A DNA stretch of 24,985 nt from positions 1-24,985 of the IMG/VR virus record IMGVR_UViG_3300048817_000028; one strand, 5' to 3'. Below the pieces are notes generated by a model. It made no database searches, was not told the DNA's origin, and saw only the letters and a list, made by a program, of their open reading frames with translations. Positions 1-8,943 of the stretch are shown piece by piece; within the stretch, counting starts at the first letter, position 1, and each line of letters starts with the position of its first letter. The translations under genes were made by a program, and so were the position numbers. Source of the stretch: a virus.

Positions 1-397
1 AAGGACGTGATGATAAAGAAGGGCGGCGGCGTCACCCGTGATCGCGTAGGTGCCGACCGCCATGTCGAGAACGCCTTCGAGCAATGCCGCGCTGCCGGTG
101 ATCGCGTAGGTGCCGACCGCGAAATCCAACACACGCTTGCGGAGAAGTGCCGCAGCGTCACCCGTGATCGTGTACGCGCCCGGTGTGAACCCGAGCATAT
201 CGGCGAAGGCCAACGGCGATCCGGTGATCGCGTAAGTGCCGACCGCGAAGTCAAGGACGTGATGATAAAGAAGCGCGGCGGCGTCACCCGTGATCGCGTA
301 GGTGCCGACCGCCATGTCGAGTACAAGGTTCCCTGCACTGATGGTGAGCAACGCCGCGTCACCATTCATCGAGTAGGACCCGACTGCGAAGTCGAGC
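1..397 (-). repeat. Tandem coding repeats (AVGTYAITG type) with a near-identical 69-bp pair
   Basis: Bases 1-69 and 253-321 are the same except for one mismatch, a spacing of 252 bases or exactly 84 codons. Between and after them are diverged copies of the unit that encodes AVGTYAITG, at about 99-123, 159-190, 222-250 and 355-397, with two older copies near 693-725 and 754-790. The multiple-of-three spacing keeps the reading frame, so the array can expand or contract without breaking the protein. The left end of the array is outside the window. Confidence 0.85.
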
Positions 398-2313
398 ACA
401 TGCTGCACAAGAAGTGAGACGTAGCCTTCCTGTTGCGTTGCTGTTCCCGCGCTGGTAGCGCCGGTAAAGGTGGGTGGGTTAGTTCCCCACAAATTCACAA
501 ACCCGCCGGTGGCATTAGTAATAGGCCACAGGCCGTTCGCTTCCGGCTCCGCAGTTACGCCGCTCACCAACAAATCTTCGCTATAGTTGATCGTGCCCGA
601 GATAGTCGAGAGTTCTATTTCAATTCCCTCGTTGGGGCCGTCGCCAAAGAACCCGGATAGGTAAATGACGTTCGCCGAGTAAGTTATGGGGTTTATCGAG
701 AAGGACCCGGGCGCGCAGTCAAGCACGCGGTTGTAGTGAAGCGCGGCGGCGGTGCCAGTGATCGCGTAGGACCCGACTGCGAAGTCGAGTACGAGGTTCG
801 TCGCCCCCGGGTCAGGGTAATCCTCATCGAACCAATCTATGAGAAACTTAGAGTTGGGATCGAAAAATGCGTTTACGTCTACGTCGTAATCGCGCATGTA
901 GCTCCCGGGAGGTACATTGGGGGCTATGGCGTCGGCGTACATTAAGAACCCGAAGTTCGCGTTCGCGGCCCCGAAGGCGACAGTTATTGAAGATTGTGGT
1001 GACGCCACCACTTTATACTCGCCATCGGGACCAGACCCTCCAACTTCGGAGAACCCCGCACCGTATCCCACCGCACTTTGGTCCCCGCTATTGAAGGCCA
1101 CCAACATCGTATTCGAGTTGGTCGTCGAGACGCCACTCACCGATGGGATCACGCCTGCCGTCTGCGTCGTTCCTATCGCCGGTAGCGAAGGGTTGGCGTC
1201 CCACGGCGCTGCCGCGTAGGCCCCCTCCACTCCAAAGACTAAAGCTTTAGCACTGTTGGACGAGAGAGCCGCGCTTAATGTAATAGTGATCGTCTGTGAG
1301 CTTATGGTTGTCGGGGCAATCGCATACCAAATTTCCAAAGTCTCAGAAACGTACCTCGTACCGTTGAGGCCCAAGTCTACGGAGCCAGACGCGGCCCGCT
1401 TTTGCCATGTCAGACCCCCACCTGAAATGGACGAGACAGACGGCATTGTTGCATAGCTTCCGCTATTATCATCATTATAGCATGAGACTACGAGCACAAT
1501 GAGTTCATTGGCGACGGCCGTTGAAACTGACGCCGTGAATGAAGCACTGCCCGAAATACCGGCAACAGTTTGCGGAGGGTTTGTAGTATCGAGAACAGGT
1601 GCGGGCGTTGCTTGGATCGCATCAACGTAGCCAATCCAATCGGTCGAGTCGATGCCGCTGAAAAGATTGAATGTTTGATTGATAATCGGAGACGATAAGT
1701 TCTGATACTCCGAACCTATACCTAAATAATCTATGGCGGGAGCGTTGGGGAGAAGGGTGAAACTGGCGTCGGGGGTCGAATAGCTATACGGTGTGGAAGT
1801 CCCCGCCTCAGAATTGCCTACGAGTGCCGCGATCAACAATGTGTTGGAGGCAGTCGTCGAGACGCCGGTTACATTTCGAGTTGTGACCAAGCCACTCTCT
1901 GCGGCAGACGCGACGGCAGGCAGTGAAGCGTTGACATCGAACGGCGCTGTCGGGCTCGCGCCTTCGATGCTGAATATAACCATGGAGGCGTAGGTCGTGG
2001 TCGCGTCATTAACAGCGACCGTGACCGATGTGGCTGCCGTGGTCGCGAGACCCCACCACACTTCTTGAACCATCGGAAGGCCGTCGTTACACGTCACCAC
2101 CGTGCGCTTGCGTAGCGTCCACGATCCGGTAACGCCGCCGCCGGTGATCCCGGAGACGCCGACAGCCGACGCAGCTAGGCTCGTGAAGAAGCCCGCGACG
2201 ACGACAACAATATCGTCGGGTGCGATGGTGAGGGAGAGAGCCCCGGCCTGCGTGCCGTTAAACGCCCCGGACCACGGTGATTGGGCCACCGATGATCGTA
2301 CTGAAAGTGTCAT
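1..2313 (-). CDS. Repeat-rich tail-fibre-like virion protein, C-terminus cut by window edge
   Basis: This reading frame stays open for 771 codons from the ATG at 2313 to base 1, so the protein is incomplete at its C-terminus. The start follows GGAGGG. Two related domains make up the first ~500 residues: one contains IFSIEGASPTAPFDVN (from about residue 114) and the second VFGVEGAYAAAPWDAN (from about residue 358), each followed by a GVSTT-S-NT-L/M-L segment. From about residue 505 a short repeat of the form LDFAVGTYAITGDAAALL appears eight times. Repeats of the A-G-x-Y-x-I-T-G type are common in uncharacterised phage tail or structural proteins (family knowledge). It lies 21 bases behind the preceding virion gene. 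A receptor-binding or tail-fibre role is inferred. Confidence 0.8.
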   Translation of the reverse strand, partial: MTLSVRSSVAQSPWSGAFNGTQAGALSLTIAPDDIVVVVAGFFTSLAASAVGVSGITGGGVTGSWTLRKRTVVTCNDGLPMVQEVWWGLATTAATSVTVAVNDATTTYASMVIFSIEGASPTAPFDVNASLPAVASAAESGLVTTRNVTGVSTTASNTLLIAALVGNSEAGTSTPYSYSTPDASFTLLPNAPAIDYLGIGSEYQNLSSPIINQTFNLFSGIDSTDWIGYVDAIQATPAPVLDTTNPPQTVAGISGSASFTASVSTAVANELIVLVVSCYNDDNSGSYATMPSVSSISGGGLTWQKRAASGSVDLGLNGTRYVSETLEIWYAIAPTTISSQTITITLSAALSSNSAKALVFGVEGAYAAAPWDANPSLPAIGTTQTAGVIPSVSGVSTTNSNTMLVAFNSGDQSAVGYGAGFSEVGGSGPDGEYKVVASPQSSITVAFGAANANFGFLMYADAIAPNVPPGSYMRDYDVDVNAFFDPNSKFLIDWFDEDYPDPGATNLVLDFAVGSYAITGTAAALHYNRVLDCAPGSFSINPITYSANVIYLSGFFGDGPNEGIEIELSTISGTINYSEDLLVSGVTAEPEANGLWPITNATGGFVNLWGTNPPTFTGATSAGTATQQEGYVSLLVQHVLDFAVGSYSMNGDAALLTISAGNLVLDMAVGTYAITGDAAALLYHHVLDFAVGTYAITGSPLAFADMLGFTPGAYTITGDAAALLRKRVLDFAVGTYAITGSAALLEGVLDMAVGTYAITGDAAALLYHHVL

Positions 2314-2334
2314 GGCGGAAACGCCCTCCGCCCG

Positions 2335-3165
2335 TTAAATTTCGATTAGCGTGAGCACTGGATTGTAAATGGTCATAACAGCGGCTCCCGTGAGCCCTTC
2401 AAGTTGAAGGTCAACCCAATACTCCGTTCCGATGGTGAGCCCGGTAATGAGGGATTGCAATGCAATCGGGTTACGTGCATCGGCGGCCGTCGTCCATACG
2501 ATAGCATTCGAGTATTCTATCGGCTTGCCGACAACCGTCCCGGCCGCCGCCGCCGCCGCCGCCGGGAGCACCGACCCGGCCGCCCATGAGAACTGCGCAA
2601 GGACGCCTTCGTCGATGGTGGTCGCGTTCGGCGTTCCGAAACCGCAAAACATTGCAAGAATGGTGCCCGACCGCTGCGGTGTGATAAGGACCCCCGTGCC
2701 CGCCATGGTGTAAAGGGTAGTCGAAGTCGGAACAATAGACGCTACGGAGGAGTTTTGCCCGGATGCGCCAGCGCCGAGTTGCTGCAAATACTTGGCACCG
2801 TTTGCGCTGTAGTGGTTCCAGCCGTCGCCCTCGTCGTAGTGGATGCTTTCGCCGACGAGGAGCGTGGCCTGATAGACGTTTACCGCTGTCGTGCCATCGG
2901 TATGGTTCACTGTGACCGTGTTCGGCGCGGTCCCCCCATTGAAGATCGAGGCTGACTTGATGTTCCGCTGCACGCCCGACGTACCGTTTTGCGCGACGAT
3001 GGTCGTCTTGGTCGTGTTGGCGATGGCTGTGTTTTGCGTGCCGGGCGTGATCGTACCCGCGTTGTTGTCCGCGTAGGACGCCGAGCACTGCATGGAAATA
3101 GTGCCGCCAGCCCCAACAGTAACCGCGAGAGCGGCCGTGCCGCTCGCTTCGACTAGCAGAAGCAT
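2335..3165 (-). CDS. Phage virion/tail-associated protein, 276 aa
   Basis: I do not recognise a named family. The protein is rich in Thr, Ala, Gly and Asn, has no transmembrane segment and has the beta-rich look of a virion decoration or tail-tip protein: alternating short polar and hydrophobic stretches such as NTVTVNHTDGTTAVNVYQAT near residues 80-100. A poly-alanine run (LPAAAAAAAG, about residues 200-209) comes from a GCC/GGC triplet tract at about 2541-2565. ATG follows GGGAGG at good spacing. It sits between the 146-residue virion protein and the repeat-rich fibre-like protein, with gaps of about 15-20 bases on each side, which supports a structural role. Function is inferred from position. 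Confidence 0.75.
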   Translation of the reverse strand: MLLLVEASGTAALAVTVGAGGTISMQCSASYADNNAGTITPGTQNTAIANTTKTTIVAQNGTSGVQRNIKSASIFNGGTAPNTVTVNHTDGTTAVNVYQATLLVGESIHYDEGDGWNHYSANGAKYLQQLGAGASGQNSSVASIVPTSTTLYTMAGTGVLITPQRSGTILAMFCGFGTPNATTIDEGVLAQFSWAAGSVLPAAAAAAAGTVVGKPIEYSNAIVWTTAADARNPIALQSLITGLTIGTEYWVDLQLEGLTGAAVMTIYNPVLTLIEI

Positions 3166-3180
3166 AACGCGCCCTCCCGG

Positions 3181-3621
3181 TTAAACGAGAGTGAACAGCG
3201 TTCCGTTTGGGTTCGCCGAGTTGGGTTCGCAAGTGAACGACTCGCCGCTGGCGAGCGTCTGAGCGGAGCCGTAACTGAACCAACAGATGAGAGGCTTGTC
3301 GGTCGGGGTCGTGTCGTAGAAAATGGCGTACTCAAACGGGCCCAACGCGCCAGTCGCCGTGAAGGTCACGTCGGCGGCTGTGATCGTTTCGGTGCCGGAT
3401 GCGTTCGCGGCCGAGACGGCGCTCGCGCTGCCCCCCGTCGTGTAACCGTTGCCGTTCGCAAGCTCGGTGCCCGAAACGTCGGAATACTTCGTGTTCGTCA
3501 CCACCGGCAACGTGTTGGTCAGCATGACGTTGAAGGTGTCGGTCAGGAACTTGATGACCTGCCCGGAGACGTTCCCGACAAGGTAGTCCGTGAACTTGTT
3601 GAACTTGTTATAGGTTGCCAT
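3181..3621 (-). CDS. Conserved phage structural protein, 146 aa
   Basis: The N-terminus MATYNKFNKFTDYLVG, the central T-N-T-L-P-V-V-T-N-T, and the C-terminal pattern GPFEYAIFYDTTPTDKPLI followed by W-F-S-Y-G-S match a family I know as common in tailed phages, usually annotated as a hypothetical or structural protein. The family is about 130-150 residues, so this copy is full length. The ATG at 3621 follows AGAGGA. It precedes the 276-residue virion gene by 15 bases. The exact virion location (head decoration or tail) is not known from sequence. Confidence 0.8.
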   Translation of the reverse strand: MATYNKFNKFTDYLVGNVSGQVIKFLTDTFNVMLTNTLPVVTNTKYSDVSGTELANGNGYTTGGSASAVSAANASGTETITAADVTFTATGALGPFEYAIFYDTTPTDKPLICWFSYGSAQTLASGESFTCEPNSANPNGTLFTLV

Positions 3622-3693
3622 GGCGGATCATTCCTCTAAAAGGGGTCCAGCCGGGTCATTAACCATATTTCGGGGTCGAGCGCAAGCGGGGTC

Positions 3694-4380
3694 TTAGCCC
3701 TGCTTCCCCCGCACAATCGCTAGGATCGCCGCGCGACCCAAATGCCCCATCCTGTGCCGAGTGTATTCCGTCACGCCGTCGATCCCGTTCATGCCCGCGG
3801 ACCCCACGACTTTCCGAGCAATTTCGTCACTTTTGTGGCCCTCCGTAAGCCCGACCCGGATCGCAGTATCAATGTTCCGCGCGTCCTCTCGCGCAAACTC
3901 TTGCGCCCAAGCGGCGAGGGAGCGGTCGAGTATCGGCTTGTCGCCGACCCGGGACTGGACTAGACGGAAGGCGGTTTTGATAGCTTCTTCGCGGATAGGC
4001 TTGATCTTTTGCATGAGCCGACGAGCCGCAGCATCGAGCATGGCGAAAGACATCGAGCCGCCCGCGATGTCCACAAGCTCACGCTCGATTAGATCGCGGA
4101 CTAGGACTTCGGAAGCATCGAGAACCATGACCGCCTTCGACCACGCGAGTAAATGATCGCGATCAGTAGGCTCGGCGTCTGCTAACTTTGGCGAGTCAGG
4201 CCGAAACGTGGCGTCGTGACCGGCGATGGTCCACCGAAATTGCTCGGGCAGTTCCGCTTCGTGCTCCGGCGTCCATGGATCGGGCTCGCCTTGCGGATAG
4301 CAGCCAGCGATGTAGGACTCCCGGCTGAGCTTAAGGCCGCGTTCCCTGCAATATGTGACGAGCGGGCTTTCGTAGGTCAT
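3694..4380 (-). CDS. MuF-like head morphogenesis protein, 228 aa
   Basis: The region at residues 168-192, ARNIDTAIRVGLTEGHKSDEIA then RKVVG, followed by a TRHRMGHLGRAA helix, resembles the D-x-x-R-I/N-x-x-I-x-x-G-h-x-x-G-x-s-x-x-x-I-A-R signature of phage head morphogenesis (MuF/gp7-like) proteins. The protein is mostly helical, and the C-terminal HxxTxRTE-like end of full MuF proteins is not present, so it may be a short variant. Its start overlaps the stop of the 796-residue gene by 4 bases (ATGA), so the two are likely translated together. MuF proteins bind the portal inside the head, and some carry toxin or enzyme domains; here the enzyme domain is in the neighbouring gene instead. Confidence 0.6.
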   Translation of the reverse strand: MTYESPLVTYCRERGLKLSRESYIAGCYPQGEPDPWTPEHEAELPEQFRWTIAGHDATFRPDSPKLADAEPTDRDHLLAWSKAVMVLDASEVLVRDLIERELVDIAGGSMSFAMLDAAARRLMQKIKPIREEAIKTAFRLVQSRVGDKPILDRSLAAWAQEFAREDARNIDTAIRVGLTEGHKSDEIARKVVGSAGMNGIDGVTEYTRHRMGHLGRAAILAIVRGKQG

Positions 4381-6767
4381 AACAACTTCCCTTGCTTTTC
4401 TTTCTTGAGCGAAGCGGTCAATGCTTCATGCAGCGGAACACGGGTTTCAGCAATCTTAGCTAGTTGCACGGCACGAGCATCGCTCTGAGCTTTCACATCC
4501 TCATTCGCCAATTTCCAAACCTTCTCCTGCGCCTCGGACTGAGATATTTTGCTGTCGTGATAATCTTTCCAAATTCCTTCAATGGCGGCGTTGGCGTTGT
4601 CCGATGTTTCGCCGAACAGGTTACGCGCCACATTCCAGGTCGCGGCCTGCACCATTTGGGCGTCCGAAACTCCTAGATGTTTCGCCGCCGTTCGAGTTGC
4701 GTCCGCGTAAAATCCATAGGTGCCTTTCGAGTTGACTGTATTGGCGGCGGCCCCCATACCCAACGCTTTTTTGTTGTTTCCGAAGTTCTGGTTAACCGCT
4801 GCCGCAACATCTCCCCGCATAAGTGACGCCCGAACTTGGTGCGTGTCAACGGTAACGTCTTGGTTTGGTGAATGAGGGTCTAAGATGTTATTGAAAAATG
4901 ACCGTACTTTGTGAGCGTCGCTGAGATAGTCGCTGATTTCACGGGGGTCTCCTTTTGACCCTAACAGGCGAACCGAGTCCGCTATCCCATCCGTCGTTTG
5001 CCACACTAGAGGCGTCGTCTTACCTTCGGGGAATTCGGCGTTCGGCATATTCCGCGCAATCGGACCCTCGCTGCCGTCCGGTAAAAACGTGTGATAGCTC
5101 CGGTCGCGGTACGTCGGGTCGGGGGTGCCTTTTGTGGGGACCATATCCTTTCCGTCGAAATGTACGAGTTGACCGTTCTCTATGTGGGGTACTAGCGCCC
5201 GCGACTCGTCGTAGGTTCTAATCCACACCCCTTGTAGCAGCGGACTGTCCTTTAGCTGCCCGAGAGTTTTACCCGCAATATCGTCCCGATACGATTTGAA
5301 CAATGCTTCCTTTTCCACACGCGCGTCGCCCTCAAGTGGTTTGCCACCTTTGCCCGGCTTCCCGGCATCCCACGTCAAGGGGGACTGCTGCGCCATGGCC
5401 GCGTCGAACTTATAATCCTGCTTCGTGGAGTAAATGCCTACGAGTCGTTTTGTCATTTCAACATTCTGGTCCCAATCCTTTTGTGGCGACAGCCGAGCCA
5501 AGACACCCGCCACACTGACAAAATTTTGATTGTTCGTTGTTGCCAGTTGGCCCGCAATGTTGTGCGCGCTCTGATACCAAATTTGACCTTCATGTTGAAG
5601 TTCGGGGCTTGCGTGATTGTAGAGAAATTCGATATTGGTCGCCAAGTTCTTTTCAACGGCGGCGGCCCGCTCCATCAGCGATCCTTTCAATTCATCCGGG
5701 CGGAAATTAGGAAACTCCTTCGCATTGTTGAATAGGTTGAGGTTGTGCTCAAGCGGCGTGAGGCCATCTTTTCCTTTCTTGATTTCTTGCGCCATCAAGG
5801 CGACGCTTGGTTGTCGATAATTTTCGTTGGTGGCTTTGACTGCATTCGACTGTGCGGTAGCTATTTGAGACTCATGGCCGCCCGCGCTCCCCGCGAGAGC
5901 AGGCCAGCGGCCGCGCCCGTCTGTAGGGCCGCCCGTTGTGAAGGAATTGATGTACTTTTCAGTCTCGGGGTGATGGTCGTCGCCGTAGAGTGGCTTCACA
6001 CTCTTGTCAGGGTCAAACACTATGTAGCTGGTCGGGTTCGTCGCAGTCGCATTCTCCATCGGAGACGTGTTGACGTACTTGATGCCCGCGTATCCTTGGT
6101 CCATCCACGACTGCTTTGCCGTCGTGACGAGGGCCGCTCGATCCGCGTCGTTGTACGGTCGGCCGCCGTAGTTGGCGAGGAAGTGATCCAAAGTTTGATC
6201 CTCGCCCTCCTTACCGATGTGGTCAGCGCCGGGCAACCCGGCCGTCTTTCCCGCGATAAGACCGGCCGCCAACTGTGACGCTTGATCGGCGGGGAGAGCG
6301 CGAGATTGCTCAATGTAGCGCGCGAGTATCGCCGGGTCTTTCGTGAATGCTTCCTTTGCGGCCATTTGGGCGATAGCGTTTTGATCCGTCAACCGGGATG
6401 ACCACTCAGGCATTGCCGGGTCTTTCGATCCATCCGGCAACTTGGCTCGATCATAGAGTGGTTGATCGGCGGCGAGGAACTTCGCATCCGGCGGTAACAC
6501 GACCGGAATAATACGGCCGCCTTCTTTCGCGCCGACATCGCGACCGTTGACGCGATCAAGGGTAAAGCTGTTAGCAATCTCCGGGTCCTTGGCGAAGTGC
6601 GGCCCGAGCGCGCGATCCAACATGAACTCGGTCGGATCGCCCGGCTGGAACTTGTCGAATGCTTTTGTGGTGCCGTGGAAGGCGATGTTCCGCGTCTCGC
6701 CGGGAACGCCGCCGCCGCCCGCCGTCCATCGTCCATGATAGTCGCGGGCTTCGTTATCGGTAGTCAT
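4377..6767 (-). CDS. Large phage protein with N-terminal ADP-ribosyltransferase-like (ART-PolyVal type) domain, 796 aa
   Basis: Residues 7-20 (ARDYHGRWTAGGGG) are the R-D-x-x-G-R-W-T linker motif often seen in phage portal-associated proteins. An ART-like domain follows: F30-H31-G32-T33, then GPHFAKDPEIANSF (55-68), and the closing GYAGIKY (225-231) and SYIVFDPDKSVKPLYG (247-262), the pattern of polyvalent-protein ARTs. H31 would bind NAD and E238 is a candidate catalytic Glu (inference). A second GRGRW motif lies at 284-288. Residues about 394-650 (WYQSA, GVLARLSPQKDWDQN, KVRSFFNNI, DVTVDTH) resemble the DUF7178-like domain of phage polyvalent proteins. The gene is directly behind the portal gene and overlaps the MuF-like gene by 4 bases. 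It is probably packaged in the head and injected (inference). Confidence 0.75.
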   Translation of the reverse strand: MTTDNEARDYHGRWTAGGGGVPGETRNIAFHGTTKAFDKFQPGDPTEFMLDRALGPHFAKDPEIANSFTLDRVNGRDVGAKEGGRIIPVVLPPDAKFLAADQPLYDRAKLPDGSKDPAMPEWSSRLTDQNAIAQMAAKEAFTKDPAILARYIEQSRALPADQASQLAAGLIAGKTAGLPGADHIGKEGEDQTLDHFLANYGGRPYNDADRAALVTTAKQSWMDQGYAGIKYVNTSPMENATATNPTSYIVFDPDKSVKPLYGDDHHPETEKYINSFTTGGPTDGRGRWPALAGSAGGHESQIATAQSNAVKATNENYRQPSVALMAQEIKKGKDGLTPLEHNLNLFNNAKEFPNFRPDELKGSLMERAAAVEKNLATNIEFLYNHASPELQHEGQIWYQSAHNIAGQLATTNNQNFVSVAGVLARLSPQKDWDQNVEMTKRLVGIYSTKQDYKFDAAMAQQSPLTWDAGKPGKGGKPLEGDARVEKEALFKSYRDDIAGKTLGQLKDSPLLQGVWIRTYDESRALVPHIENGQLVHFDGKDMVPTKGTPDPTYRDRSYHTFLPDGSEGPIARNMPNAEFPEGKTTPLVWQTTDGIADSVRLLGSKGDPREISDYLSDAHKVRSFFNNILDPHSPNQDVTVDTHQVRASLMRGDVAAAVNQNFGNNKKALGMGAAANTVNSKGTYGFYADATRTAAKHLGVSDAQMVQAATWNVARNLFGETSDNANAAIEGIWKDYHDSKISQSEAQEKVWKLANEDVKAQSDARAVQLAKIAETRVPLHEALTASLKKEKQGKLL

Positions 6768-6770
6768 GGC

Positions 6771-8423
6771 TTACTTCCCGGCCGACGCGCCCTTACCGCC
6801 GACTTTTACTTTTAGGGGCTTAGGCGAGCCACGCGTATGTGGCGTGACGGGGACCGGCGAACCCCCGCCCGTGGGAGTGGGCGGAACGTCGGTCGGATCG
6901 ACCGGATCGACGCCGGTGCCGCTGCCTCCGGTATCGAGGTACGAGTCGTCATCGCCTCCATCGTCCGGTATAGGGCCGTGAACCATCATGCCGACGAGGC
7001 TCTCGCTCTCTTGCTCGATCTGATCGCTCTCGCCGTCGTAGGTCATGTCGGTCATGTCGTTGAGCACCATCATGCGGTGCAGAGACTTAAGCGACAGCGG
7101 CAGGCCCAACTGCTTAGCCTGCATGAACGCGAGGAGCGAAGCGCCCGCGACGTTAGCGTCGGCGAAGTCAGTCTGCGGAGCAACGGAAACTTCTGCCGGG
7201 TCCTCGCCGACCCACTGCGCGGCGAACTTGAGGCATTGCTCAAGCGCCGCGCCAGCGGCGACAGCGATTTGCTGAATGGTCGTGGTACGCGCGGCGACGC
7301 GGATGCGCAGGGCTTCCCCCGAAGCGCCGCGTGCGCTGCCGACATCCATGAATTGCACGCCGAAGCTGGCGGCCTTCTCGTCGTCGTTCTTGATCGCCTG
7401 CCGCATCTCACCGAGACCGGCGGAACTGACGCCGATGTACTTCGCGTCGCCACCGATGCGTAGGTCGATGACGCCCTTGTTGCCGACGCGAAGCTGTTGG
7501 TTCTCGTCAACGTCCGACACGTTGCCGCCGATGATGATAAGGGTTTGCTGACCCTGATAGTGGAGGGTCGAGCGGTAGTCGGCCTCGCCGCGATAGATCG
7601 AAAGCGCAAGGTTGCTCAGGCCGAGCAACGGCGACTCGTCCGGCTCGGGCACAAGATCGTTTGCGCCAACGAACACGAATGGAATTTCAGGCATCGACCG
7701 ACCCGCGATGGACGGCATAACGAAATCGCCCGGGATAGGCATCGACATATCGTTGACCTTTACGCATACCTGATACGGCGCGTCGAGCGGCGGGCGTACC
7801 CATCCGCTCTCCAAACTATCGGGAGTGCCTCGCGTCAGGATGCGGTGCTTGCGCTCCGTGACCCACGTAAAGCCTTCACGCTGGAAACCCGACTCGTCGA
7901 TCACGACAAGATCGAGGATGTTGCGGCCCTCGTCGCGACGACCGGCGTCCCAATTGATGATCCGCTCGGGATCGTAGAATGCGATGTACGGCATCGCCTG
8001 ATATGGATCGACGCCTGTAGGCGCATCGACCAGCAATCCGCAACGGCCCTTCGTCAACTGCGCCTCGTTGATGCGGCGCAAAAGCATCTGCAAGCCTTCG
8101 CCTTGGATGGTCGCCTTGTCCATCATCGGCGCGAGCCGATCCGGTAGTTGGATGACGGCGGGCTTCATGTGCATGATGCCGAGCATGGCCTTCACGGCGT
8201 CGCGCACGCAGTCGTGGAAATAGGCCCGGGTCAAATATGCTTCATAGTCGCGCCAGCCGGGCGATGTCGGCGTGACCATGCCGTCTTGGATCATGGCTTC
8301 GCTCGGCGGGAGATAGTCGAGACGCTTGCGCTTGACGGCGCGTTCACCCTTGTAGCAATCATCCATCTGTATCCATTCCCCTACTTTTTGAACGTACTCG
8401 GGGTGTTTGTCATCCAAGGCCAT
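6771..8423 (-). CDS. Portal protein (DUF4055 type), 550 aa
   Basis: The N-terminus DDKHPEYVQKVGEWIQMDD, then KGERAVKR and DYLPP, is the start signature of the DUF4055 phage family, which occupies the portal position behind terminase. Length (550 residues) suits a portal, the ring at the head vertex through which DNA enters and leaves. The last ~65 residues are low complexity: Asp/Gly/Pro-rich, then basic. The start chosen is the ATG at 8423, five bases after GGAGG; an in-frame upstream ATG at 8456 would overlap the endonuclease gene and lacks such a site. Neighbours are terminase (beyond the endonuclease) and the ART protein. Confidence 0.88.
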   Translation of the reverse strand: MALDDKHPEYVQKVGEWIQMDDCYKGERAVKRKRLDYLPPSEAMIQDGMVTPTSPGWRDYEAYLTRAYFHDCVRDAVKAMLGIMHMKPAVIQLPDRLAPMMDKATIQGEGLQMLLRRINEAQLTKGRCGLLVDAPTGVDPYQAMPYIAFYDPERIINWDAGRRDEGRNILDLVVIDESGFQREGFTWVTERKHRILTRGTPDSLESGWVRPPLDAPYQVCVKVNDMSMPIPGDFVMPSIAGRSMPEIPFVFVGANDLVPEPDESPLLGLSNLALSIYRGEADYRSTLHYQGQQTLIIIGGNVSDVDENQQLRVGNKGVIDLRIGGDAKYIGVSSAGLGEMRQAIKNDDEKAASFGVQFMDVGSARGASGEALRIRVAARTTTIQQIAVAAGAALEQCLKFAAQWVGEDPAEVSVAPQTDFADANVAGASLLAFMQAKQLGLPLSLKSLHRMMVLNDMTDMTYDGESDQIEQESESLVGMMVHGPIPDDGGDDDSYLDTGGSGTGVDPVDPTDVPPTPTGGGSPVPVTPHTRGSPKPLKVKVGGKGASAGK

Positions 8424-8424
8424 G

Positions 8425-8943
8425 TTATCCTCCCATCCATTTTGAGAGTGCGGCAATTTCTTGCGGTGTCGCGTTGCTCTTTAGTTGGTTTGCGCGCCAG
8501 CTAACGATGAAAACATTTCCGCGCACGTAGCCTTTTGAATTATCTTTTCGGTCGAGTGACGCGAACGCGTCGCGATCACGGCGACGGGGGTGAGCACCTA
8601 TAGTCGCTCCGTAAATCAATTTCAAACCTAAAACCGGACAATCAGTAGGCAGCGTCAAAAAATCTGATGGCTCAAGATCAAACTCAAGACCGCGTTCTTC
8701 CGCTCGCCTCATAGCGTTCCGCAAAAGCCGCACGATAGGACTTTGATTAGCATACCAACGACGCTGTTCCTTCGCGCTCACTTGACTGCCAAAACGAGGA
8801 TTGGCGAGCCGGTAGCCCGCAGCATAATCTTTGACTTCTTGCGGGTTCCGAGCGCGCCAACGCGCACTGCGCTGTTGCGGAGTAAACCGAACAACGCCTT
8901 TTTGGCGTCCAGCACGAGCGTCGGGTATTATTTGCAATTCCAT
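8425..8943 (-). CDS. HNH-type endonuclease, likely a free-standing homing endonuclease, 172 aa
   Basis: The C-terminal half has the pattern of a phage endonuclease family: CPVLG (102-106), SLDRKD (129-134), GYVRGNV (138-144), S-W-R-A-N (148-152) and an AT-P-Q-E-I-A-L tail. S-x-D-R followed by G-Y-x-x-G-N is the HNH-like zinc-finger/nuclease core. The N-terminal half is basic, with Arg/Gln-rich helices that probably bind DNA. The gene lies between terminase large subunit and portal, a frequent insertion site for homing endonucleases. Its last codons provide the ribosome-binding site of the portal gene (stop TAA one base before the portal ATG). It may cut phage lacking this insertion and so spread itself (family knowledge). 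Confidence 0.8.
   Translation of the reverse strand: MELQIIPDARAGRQKGVVRFTPQQRSARWRARNPQEVKDYAAGYRLANPRFGSQVSAKEQRRWYANQSPIVRLLRNAMRRAEERGLEFDLEPSDFLTLPTDCPVLGLKLIYGATIGAHPRRRDRDAFASLDRKDNSKGYVRGNVFIVSWRANQLKSNATPQEIAALSKWMGG

Noticed and set aside
1-397. CRISPR-like array of short repeats
   Set aside because: Repeats are coding, diverged and spaced in multiples of three; there are no unique spacers of constant length.
7-2338. Many short plus-strand reading frames, including a 136-residue one with apparent repeats
   Set aside because: They mirror the continuous minus-strand frame of the fibre-like protein, which alone gives a sensible repeat protein with a good start site.
2471-3283. 270-residue minus-strand frame overlapping the virion genes
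   Set aside because: It is Arg/His-rich, overlaps two well-supported genes in another frame and has no ribosome-binding site.
8400-8456. Upstream ATG for the portal gene at 8456
   Set aside because: It overlaps the endonuclease gene and lacks a ribosome-binding site, while the ATG at 8423 has GGAGG at ideal spacing and begins the family signature.
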